44,432 nucleotides of DNA from Burkholderiales bacterium (GTDB lineage Bacteria; Pseudomonadota; Gammaproteobacteria; Burkholderiales; JAEUMW01): the NCBI GenBank assembly GCA_016791285.1, contig JAEUMX010000277.1:1-44432 (forward strand). The letters run 5' to 3'. The translations under genes and the position numbers were made by a program. Of this stretch, positions 38,566 to 44,432 are shown in pieces. Numbering within the stretch: position 1 is the stretch's first letter; every line of letters starts with the position of its first letter. A model generated the notes under the pieces. That model saw only the letters and a program-made list of their open reading frames with translations, had not been told where the DNA came from and searched no databases.

Positions 38566-39834
38566 TTAGACGGGGTGGCGGGGGAAGATGCGGACAGACT
38601 TGATGATGCGCTCCTGCGCCTGCAGGATCTCGATCGGGTAGCCGGCGATCTTGACACCCGTTCCGGGCTCGGGGATGTCCTGCAGGTGCTCGAGCAGCAG
38701 ACCGTTGACGGTCTTGGGGCCGTCCAGGGGTAGGTCGAGGCCGAGCTTGCGGTTCAGGTCCCGCAGCGCGGCGTTGCCTTCGACCAGGATGCTGCCGTCT
38801 TCCTGGACCGTGAAGTTTCCCCCTTGCAGAGGAGACTGAGTGGTGAACTCGCCGATGATTTCCTCGAGGATGTCCTCGACCGTGACGAGTCCCATCAGCT
38901 CTCCGTACTCGTCCACCACGAGGCCGAGCTTCTCACGGCTTTCCTGGAAGCGCTGGAGCTGACTCAGGAGCGGTGTTCCGGAGGGGATGTAGTAACCGTC
39001 CCGCAGCACTTTCTCGAGGGCATTGCTCGTGAGGTCGCCGTTCCTGACCAGATTCATGAGCTTGCGCACATGGATGATGCCGACGATCTCGTCGAGATGA
39101 CCCTTGTAGGCTGGCAAGCGCGTGTGATAGCTGGTGGCGATCTGCCGCTGCGCTTCGTCGAGCGGGCCGTCGATGTCGATCGCCTCGATCCGCTTGCGCG
39201 GCGTCATCACGTCGTCCACGGTGATGTCCTCGAGGTCGAACAGGTTCATGAGGATGCTGCGGTGCTTCTGCGGAAAGAAGGTCCCTGACTCCAGCACGAG
39301 CGAGCGCAACTCTTCCAGGCTCAGTTTGTGCGCGCCTTCGGGTTGGGGCTTGATCCGCAGCAGCCAGAGGAGGCCTCGGACGAACAGGTTGACGAACCAG
39401 ACGATGGGGCGCGTGACTTTGAGCAGCGGCGACAGGATGTAGCTCGCCGGCAGCGCGATGCGTTCGGGATAGGTCGCGCCGATCACCTTCGGTGTCACCT
39501 CGCTGAAGACGAGAATCGCGAAAGTCACCGCAAGCGTGCCGATGGTCACCGCCCACTCGTTCTCACCGAGCAGGCGGAAGGTGATGACGGTCACCAGCGC
39601 CGCCGAGAATGCGTTGACGAGATTGTTTCCGAGCAGCACGACGCCCAGCAGCCTGTCGATCTGCGAGAGCAGGTGCTGCGCGAGTCGGGCGCCGCGGTGG
39701 CCCTGGTCGGCGAGGTGCTTCAGCCGGTAGCGGTTGAGCGCCATCATGCTCGTCTCGGCAATCGAAAAGAAGCCCGAGATCAGGAGGCACACGGCAAGCG
39801 CGACCAGCAGCGCCGATATCGGGATGTCGTCCAA
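38566..39834 (-). CDS. CNNM/CorC-type membrane protein with CBS domains
   Basis: A 422-residue HlyC/CorC (UPF0053) family protein. The N-terminal DUF21 membrane domain has about four helices (SFFSIAETSMMALNRYRLKHLA-like start), followed by two CBS domains (DVMTPRKRIEAID; LGLVVDEYGELMGLVTVEDILEEIIGE) and a C-terminal CorC_HlyC domain (VNGLLLEHLQDIPEPG). The family is linked to magnesium or cobalt transport and efflux. The likely start is a TTG at 39834, because the family N-terminus LDDIPISALL begins there and no ATG fits. The frame stays open further upstream only as antisense to the next gene. Confidence 0.88.
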   Translation of the reverse strand: MDDIPISALLVALAVCLLISGFFSIAETSMMALNRYRLKHLADQGHRGARLAQHLLSQIDRLLGVVLLGNNLVNAFSAALVTVITFRLLGENEWAVTIGTLAVTFAILVFSEVTPKVIGATYPERIALPASYILSPLLKVTRPIVWFVNLFVRGLLWLLRIKPQPEGAHKLSLEELRSLVLESGTFFPQKHRSILMNLFDLEDITVDDVMTPRKRIEAIDIDGPLDEAQRQIATSYHTRLPAYKGHLDEIVGIIHVRKLMNLVRNGDLTSNALEKVLRDGYYIPSGTPLLSQLQRFQESREKLGLVVDEYGELMGLVTVEDILEEIIGEFTTQSPLQGGNFTVQEDGSILVEGNAALRDLNRKLGLDLPLDGPKTVNGLLLEHLQDIPEPGTGVKIAGYPIEILQAQERIIKSVRIFPRHPV

Positions 39835-39866
39835 TCGCGGGGGGAGTGGACAGCGCGGCCGGCGAA

Positions 39867-40712
39867 CTAGCCCCGACCCAGCAGGACCTCCAGCACGAAC
39901 TTGCTGCCGAGGTAGGCGAGTACCAGGGTGAGGAAACCGGCGAGCGTCCAGCGCACGGCGATCCGTCCGCGCCAGCCGTAGATGCTGCGGCCCGCCAGCA
40001 GCGCGGCGAAGATGCCCCACGACACGAACGCGAAGATGGTCTTGTGACTGAAGGCCATGGGTTTGCCGAATACTTCCTCGGAAAAGAAGATGCCGCTGAT
40101 CAACACCAGGGTGAGCAGCACGAAACCGGCACCGATGATGCGAAACAGCAGCGTCTCCATCGTGAGCAGCGGCGGCATCCAGCGCAGGCCCCGGGTGAGC
40201 GCACCGCCGTGCAGGCGACGCTCGACGAGGGCCATCAGGAGCACGTGCAGCGAAGCGATGGTGAAAAGGCTGTAGGCGAGCATCGAGAGCACCAGGTGAA
40301 ACTTGAATGCCGGCACCTCGGTATGGGCGAGCGGCTTCAACCCGGGGAAGATCACGGGCAGCAGCACCGCCACCGCGGCCACCGGCAGGATGAGAGTCTG
40401 CAGGCCCTCCTGCCGATAGACCACGCTCGCTACCCAGTAGATCAACATCGAGAGCCACGCGATCGCCGACAAAGCCGTGCCGATGCCGAGGAAGAGCCCT
40501 TCGGGCTCGAACATCGCGGCATACAGGAGCCACGCGTGAAGGGCGAGTGGCACCGGTATGATCAAGTGCTCCCAGGGCGGAGACGGCGGAGCATCGGTGG
40601 GGCCGGCCGCCACCTTGGCAGGACGCCAGCGCGTCCGCCAGAAATAAGCAGCCGCGCCTGCGTACAGCAAGGCGTTGATGAGATGGAGTAAGATACCGGC
40701 CATGATGCGCAC
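39867..40712 (-). CDS. CcsA/YpjD-like cytochrome c assembly protein
   Basis: A 281-residue polytopic protein with about eight hydrophobic segments, resembling the CcmC/CcsA (YpjD) family that handles heme in cytochrome c biogenesis. The family region FKFHLVLSMLAYSLFTIASLHVLLMALVE and FSHKTIFAFVSWGIFAALL supply histidines suitable for heme. The canonical WWD box is not obvious. It is often found beside ffh, as here, in a divergent arrangement. ATG 40712 or 40703 can start it. Confidence 0.8.
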   Translation of the reverse strand: MRIMAGILLHLINALLYAGAAAYFWRTRWRPAKVAAGPTDAPPSPPWEHLIIPVPLALHAWLLYAAMFEPEGLFLGIGTALSAIAWLSMLIYWVASVVYRQEGLQTLILPVAAVAVLLPVIFPGLKPLAHTEVPAFKFHLVLSMLAYSLFTIASLHVLLMALVERRLHGGALTRGLRWMPPLLTMETLLFRIIGAGFVLLTLVLISGIFFSEEVFGKPMAFSHKTIFAFVSWGIFAALLAGRSIYGWRGRIAVRWTLAGFLTLVLAYLGSKFVLEVLLGRG

Positions 40713-40817
40713 CCGCGCGACTGTGCGTTCGGGGATCGCAGCAGAAGTCTACACCAAACCCTCTCCCGGCCGGGTCGCAGCCGCGCCCGGCCTCTTTGCT
40801 CAAAGGTTTCCGTCGTC

Positions 40818-42167
40818 ATGCTCGAAGGCCTCACACAGCGTTTTTCCGCGGTTGTCAAGAATCTGCGCGGTCAAGCCCGACTGACCGAGGACAACATCCA
40901 GGACGCATTGCGCGAAGTGCGCATGGCGCTGCTCGAGGCGGACGTGGCGTTGCCCGTGGTCAAGGAGTTCGTGGGTCGCGTCAAGGAGAAGGCACTCGGC
41001 CAGGAGGTGGTGGGGAATCTGACACCGGGCCAGGCCCTCGTGGGTGTGGTGCATCAGGAGCTGACACGCCTCATGGGCGAGCGTAACGATGCCATCGATC
41101 TCGCCGCGGTGCCGCCGGCGGTGGTGCTGATGGCAGGTCTGCAGGGCTCGGGCAAGACGACGACCTCCGGCAAGCTTGCGCGGCTGCTCAAGGAGCAGCT
41201 CAAGAAGAAGGTGCTGCTCGTAAGCTGCGATGTCTATCGCCCGGCTGCCATCGAGCAACTCGCCACGCTCGGAAAGCAGCTCGCTGTCGATTGCCACCCG
41301 CCCGCGCCGGGGCTCGCGCCGGTTGCCATCGCGGAACAGGCCGTCGAGCACGCGCGGCGGCACTTCTTCGATGTCGTCATCATCGATACCGCGGGTCGGC
41401 TCACCATCGACGCCGAGATGATGCGGGAGATCGAAGACCTGCACGAGGCCCTCCATCCCGTCGAAACGTTCCTGGTGGTGGACGCGATGCAGGGCCAGGA
41501 TGCGGTGAACACGGCACGCGCCTTCGCCGACGCGCTCCCCCTGACCGGACTGATTCTCACCAAGCTCGACGGCGACGCACGCGGCGGCGCGGCGCTGTCG
41601 GTGCGGCACGTCACCGGGAAGCCGGTCAAGTTCGTCGGCGTGGGCGAGAAGCTGACGGGACTCGAGCCGTTCCATCCCGATCGCATGGCATCGCGCATAC
41701 TCGGCATGGGCGATGTGCTGACGCTGATCGAGGATGCGCAGCGCAAGGTCGATCGCGACGAAGCCGAGCGCCTCGCTAAGAAATTCAAGGCAGGCAAGGG
41801 TTTCGACCTCGAGGATTTCAAGGCGCAGATCAACCAGATGCGCAAGATGGGCGGGGTCGGTGCCTTCCTCGACAAGCTGCCAGGGCAGTTGGGACAGGTC
41901 GCGAGCCAGGCGAGCGTGGACGATCGGACCTTCAACCGCATCGAGGGCATCATCAATTCAATGACGCCCCAGGAGCGCGCGAAGCCGGAAGTCCTGAAGG
42001 CCTCGCGCAAGCGGCGCATCGCGGCAGGGGCGGGTGTCACGGTGCAGGAGGTGAACCGGCTCCTCAATCAGTTCGAGCAGGCGCAGAAGATGATGAAGAT
42101 GGTGCAGAAGGGCGGCATGGCGAAGCTCATGCGCGGCATGAAGGGCATGCTGCCGGGCATGCATTAG
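40818..42167 (+). CDS. ffh: Signal recognition particle GTPase Ffh
   Basis: A 449-residue SRP54 protein that targets membrane proteins cotranslationally. Domain order: N domain (about 1-90), G domain with [10 protein letters not shown] at about 107-116, DTAGRL, and [10 protein letters not shown], then the methionine-rich M domain ([11 protein letters not shown] to the end, including [15 protein letters not shown]). Length is typical. It is divergent from the CcsA-like gene; the 105-bp spacer shows no strong promoter. Confidence 0.97.
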   Translation: MLEGLTQRFSAVVKNLRGQARLTEDNIQDALREVRMALLEADVALPVVKEFVGRVKEKALGQEVVGNLTPGQALVGVVHQELTRLMGERNDAIDLAAVPPAVVLMAGLQGSGKTTTSGKLARLLKEQLKKKVLLVSCDVYRPAAIEQLATLGKQLAVDCHPPAPGLAPVAIAEQAVEHARRHFFDVVIIDTAGRLTIDAEMMREIEDLHEALHPVETFLVVDAMQGQDAVNTARAFADALPLTGLILTKLDGDARGGAALSVRHVTGKPVKFVGVGEKLTGLEPFHPDRMASRILGMGDVLTLIEDAQRKVDRDEAERLAKKFKAGKGFDLEDFKAQINQMRKMGGVGAFLDKLPGQLGQVASQASVDDRTFNRIEGIINSMTPQERAKPEVLKASRKRRIAAGAGVTVQEVNRLLNQFEQAQKMMKMVQKGGMAKLMRGMKGMLPGMH

Positions 42168-42172
42168 CTTTC

Positions 42173-42202
42173 TTGTCAGAGGGCAGGCTTCGGGAATATA
42201 CT
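42173..42202 (+). promoter_or_regulatory. Promoter of rpsP-rimM-trmD-rplS
   Basis: TTGTCA (42173-42178) and TATACT (42197-42202) are separated by 18 bp; each matches the consensus at five of six positions. Transcription should start near 42209, leaving a short leader before rpsP. The -35 lies 5 bp after the ffh stop. Confidence 0.8.
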
Positions 42203-42235
42203 TGCCGGCTTTTCGGCATTCTGGACGGATTCGAC

Positions 42236-42490
42236 ATGGTTGTGATCAGGCTGGCGCGGGGTGGCGCCAAGAAGCGACCCTTCTTCAACGTCGTCGTGGC
42301 GGATTCCCGCAACGCACGGGACGGTCGATTCGTCGAGCGCGTGGGATTTTACGATCCGAAGGCACCGGAGGGGCGCGAATCGCTGCGCATCGATCTGGCG
42401 CGCCTCGAATACTGGAAGGGCAAGGGCGCGCAGCCGTCGGACACGGTGCGGCGTCTCGTCAGGCAATACGGTGCAGCCGCCAAGGCCTGA
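42236..42490 (+). CDS. rpsP: 30S ribosomal protein S16
   Basis: An 84-residue S16, which stabilises 16S rRNA folding in the 30S body. The sequence [17 protein letters not shown], then [21 protein letters not shown], is diagnostic. The open frame continues upstream to 42173, but the true start is the ATG at 42236, which gives the usual N-terminus and lies after the promoter. First gene of its operon. Confidence 0.98.
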   Translation: MVVIRLARGGAKKRPFFNVVVADSRNARDGRFVERVGFYDPKAPEGRESLRIDLARLEYWKGKGAQPSDTVRRLVRQYGAAAKA

Positions 42491-42494
42491 GCGC

Positions 42495-42983
42495 ATGGTG
42501 GTGATGGGGCGGGTGACGGCCCCGCACGGCGTGCGCGGCTGGATACGCGTGCGCGCTTTCACGGAGTCGGCCGATGGGCTCGCCAGTTATCCGCAGTGGT
42601 GGCTCGGCGGTGAAGCCGGTTGGGTGCCGTGGAACGTGGAAGCCGTCGAACCCTGCCGCCAGGGACTCGCGGCGAAGCTGCAAGGATGCGACGATCGTGA
42701 TGCGGCGCTCGCTCTGGCGAAGATCGAGATCGCGGTTCCGCGTGCGGTGCTCCCCGGGATCGAAGCGGACGAGTACTACTGGGACGATCTGATCGGGCTC
42801 GCAGTGTCGAACGTCGACGGCGAGGCATTCGGCACCGTGACCTCGCTCCTGGAGACAGGCGCGAACGACGTGCTGGTCGTAACCGGCGAACGGGAACGCC
42901 TGATTCCCTTCATCGCCCCGGTGATCGTCGAAGTCGACATTGCAGGTGGCAGGCTGAAAGTCGACTGGACGGCGGATTACTGA
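42495..42983 (+). CDS. rimM: 16S rRNA processing protein RimM
   Basis: A 162-residue RimM, which helps 30S maturation near S19. The N-terminal domain has [16 protein letters not shown]; the linker and PRC-barrel domain has [17 protein letters not shown] and [15 protein letters not shown]. Start at ATG 42495, 4 bp after rpsP; a GTG at 42471 within rpsP is possible. Confidence 0.96.
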   Translation: MVVMGRVTAPHGVRGWIRVRAFTESADGLASYPQWWLGGEAGWVPWNVEAVEPCRQGLAAKLQGCDDRDAALALAKIEIAVPRAVLPGIEADEYYWDDLIGLAVSNVDGEAFGTVTSLLETGANDVLVVTGERERLIPFIAPVIVEVDIAGGRLKVDWTADY

Positions 42984-43011
42984 ACAAGCATTGTCGGGCG
43001 GGGTGAGGCGG

Positions 43012-43776
43012 ATGCTCCAGGTGGACGTGGTCAGCATCTTCCCGCAGATGTTCGAAGCGGTGACGGCGTACGGAATCACCGGTCGTGCCCGTGAGAAGCG
43101 CCTGTGGGACCTGGTGGCGTGGAACCCGCGGGACTTTACCGACGATCCGCACCGGACGGTGGACGATCGCCCCTTTGGCGGGGGCCCCGGGATGGTGATG
43201 CTCGCCTCGCCGCTCGAGCGCGCGATCAGAGCGGCCAGGCAGCGGCAGACGAGTTGCGGGGTACCGGACTCGCGGGTGATCTACCTGTCGCCCCAAGGCG
43301 GCGTGCTGGATCATTCCCGAGTGATCGCGCTGGCGGCGCAACCGGGGCTGGTGCTGATCGCAGGACGTTACGAGGGCGTGGACGAGCGCCTGATCGAGTG
43401 CGCCGTGGATGAAGAGATCAGCGTCGGCGATTACGTGCTGACTGGGGGCGAGCTGCCCGCGATGATTCTGATCGACGCCGTGGTGCGCCAGCTTCCGGGC
43501 GCGCTGGGTGATGCGGACTCGGTGCAGGAAGACTCGTTCGTGGACGGGCTGCTGGACTGTCCGCACTATACGAGGCCCGAGGTACACGAGGGAGCGGTGG
43601 TGCCGGCGGTGCTGATGTCCGGTCACCATGCAGAGATCAGGCGCTGGCGCCTCAAACAGGCGCTCGGCCGCACCCATCTGCGACGGCCCGATCTGCTGGC
43701 CAGGCGCAGCATGAATGCCGAGGAGCGGTTGCTGCTGGAAGAATTCTTGAAGGAACATGCGGATCGAGGAGCGTGA
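43012..43776 (+). CDS. trmD: tRNA (guanine-37-N1)-methyltransferase
   Basis: A 254-residue SPOUT methyltransferase that makes m1G37 and prevents frameshifting. It has [24 protein letters not shown], and the deep-trefoil-knot SAM site with [13 protein letters not shown] and [16 protein letters not shown] 43012 follows a GAGG stretch; upstream GTG and TTG codons in frame at 43003 and 42991 are less likely. Its stop overlaps a GTG that is in frame with rplS. Confidence 0.96.
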   Translation: MLQVDVVSIFPQMFEAVTAYGITGRAREKRLWDLVAWNPRDFTDDPHRTVDDRPFGGGPGMVMLASPLERAIRAARQRQTSCGVPDSRVIYLSPQGGVLDHSRVIALAAQPGLVLIAGRYEGVDERLIECAVDEEISVGDYVLTGGELPAMILIDAVVRQLPGALGDADSVQEDSFVDGLLDCPHYTRPEVHEGAVVPAVLMSGHHAEIRRWRLKQALGRTHLRRPDLLARRSMNAEERLLLEEFLKEHADRGA

Positions 43777-43778
43777 AC

Positions 43779-44162
43779 ATGAATATCCTTAAACAGCTCG
43801 AGCAGGAAGAGGTGCAGCGTCTGGGCAAGTCGCTGCCCGAGTTTGCGCCGGGCGATACGGTAGTCGTGAGCGTGAACGTGGTGGAAGGCGAGAGGAAGCG
43901 CGTCCAGGCCTACGAGGGGGTCGTGATCGCACGCCGCAACCGCGGTCTGAATTCCTCGTTCACCGTGCGCAAGATCTCCTCGGGCGAAGGCGTGGAGCGG
44001 ACCTTTCAGACGTATTCGCCGCTGATCGCGAGCGTGGAAGTGAAGCGTCGCGGCGATGTGCGTCGGGCGAAGCTCTACTACCTTCGCAGCCGCTCCGGCA
44101 AGTCCGCCCGTATCCGCGAGAAGATCGCGGTGAGCAGCAAGGAAAGCGCAGCGGCGGAGTGA
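43779..44162 (+). CDS. rplS: 50S ribosomal protein L19
   Basis: A 127-residue L19, at the 30S-50S interface. Diagnostic stretches: [39 protein letters not shown], and [25 protein letters not shown]. The ATG at 43779 has GAGGAG 7 bases upstream. A GTG at 43773 would make it two residues longer and overlap the trmD stop. Confidence 0.97.
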   Translation: MNILKQLEQEEVQRLGKSLPEFAPGDTVVVSVNVVEGERKRVQAYEGVVIARRNRGLNSSFTVRKISSGEGVERTFQTYSPLIASVEVKRRGDVRRAKLYYLRSRSGKSARIREKIAVSSKESAAAE

Positions 44163-44183
44163 CGTCGCCACGCTGTGATCGGC

Positions 44184-44208
44184 AGGGGCGGTTGCGGCCG
44201 CCCTTTTT
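44184..44208 (+). terminator. Intrinsic terminator of the rpsP-rplS operon
   Basis: GGGCGG (44186-44191) and CCGCCC (44198-44203) form a 6-bp stem with a 6-nt loop, extended by G-T and A-T pairs, followed by TTTTT. It is 22 bp after the rplS stop. Confidence 0.9.
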
Positions 44209-44256
44209 CTTTCCCCAGGGCGGCTCGACCCGTCCTCCGACATGGAGTCGCGGCGC

Positions 44257-44432
44257 GTGGAGTACCAGGCGAGGATGCCGACGCCGTTCGCAGTGCTCGG
44301 CGTGCGCACGGCGTGCGACGTTCTGGTCGGTATCGATTTCCTGGCGCAAGACACGCCAGTGCTCTTAGCGCAGGATCCCTTCACCGGCGAAGTCTGCCGC
44401 CAACTGCGCGCATATCTCGACGACCCGCACCA
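44257..44432 (+). CDS. Methylated-DNA-[protein]-cysteine methyltransferase, N-terminal part
   Basis: The gene runs off the end of the window; about 58 residues are visible. EYQARMPTPFAVLGVRTACDVLVGIDFL, followed by LAQDPFTGEVCRQLRAYLDDP, matches the N-terminal domain of Ogt/MGMT repair proteins in betaproteobacteria. The active-site PCHR motif lies beyond the window. GTG 44257, with GGAG 9 bases upstream, is the preferred start; ATG 44242 is the alternative. It would remove alkyl groups from O6-alkylguanine by suicide transfer. Confidence 0.7.
   Translation, partial: MEYQARMPTPFAVLGVRTACDVLVGIDFLAQDTPVLLAQDPFTGEVCRQLRAYLDDPH

Noticed and set aside
39835..40803. N-terminal extension of the CorC-type open frame
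   Set aside because: The extra roughly 320 codons are antisense to the CcsA-like gene and show no domain; the family N-terminus begins at 39834.

Overview
The window looks like core chromosome of a GC-rich betaproteobacterium. This rests on gene order: a complete mraZ-to-ftsZ division and cell-wall (dcw) cluster followed by lpxC, dciA, secA and argJ; a pilC-pilD-coaE-zapD-yacG block; and rpsP-rimM-trmD-rplS. GTG starts are frequent. The order within the class (Rhodocyclales-like or Nitrosomonadales-like) cannot be fixed by eye.

Layout. 1-1839: the end of apaH (+) runs tail-to-tail into olsA, which with olsB forms an ornithine-lipid pair (-). 2066-4966: an ABC exporter and a phospholipase-D-family protein (+), possibly a membrane-lipid unit with the ols genes. 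4991-6393: a PfkB-family sugar/nucleoside kinase and a glycine-zipper lipoprotein (-). 6505-6861: rnpB, the RNase P RNA. 6862-7162: an AT-rich leader with the dcw promoter and three 10-bp-phased MraZ boxes. 7163-24908: the dcw operon mraZ, rsmH, ftsL, ftsI, murE, murF, mraY, murD, ftsW, murG, murC, murB, ddl, ftsQ, ftsA, ftsZ, mostly joined by 4-base start/stop overlaps. 24992-26577: lpxC, a small membrane protein and convergent dciA. 26620-27955: an intact IS of the ISNCY/IS1202 type with 16-bp target duplications. 27972-28246: a structured leader or small-RNA candidate ending in an intrinsic terminator just before secA. 28247-34488: secA, argJ, a DUF815 ATPase, a MutT-ThiE fusion and a small lipoprotein (+). 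34499-40712: yacG, zapD, coaE, pilD, pilC, a CorC-type CBS protein and a CcsA/YpjD-like protein, all (-). 40818-44162: ffh and the rpsP-rimM-trmD-rplS operon with clear promoter and terminator. 44257 to the end: the start of an ogt-like DNA methyltransferase.

Most genes are housekeeping. They cover peptidoglycan precursor synthesis (murA-independent steps from murB to murG), the divisome, lipid A commitment (lpxC), protein export (secA, ffh), translation and CoA synthesis. The unusual signals lie mainly in non-coding or junction sequence: the pre-secA region, the heptanucleotide repeat between ftsW and murG, the doubled IS ends, the two ftsZ ribosome-binding sites and the AT-rich mra leader. 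I found no CRISPR array, prophage, tRNA or clearly new multi-gene defence system.
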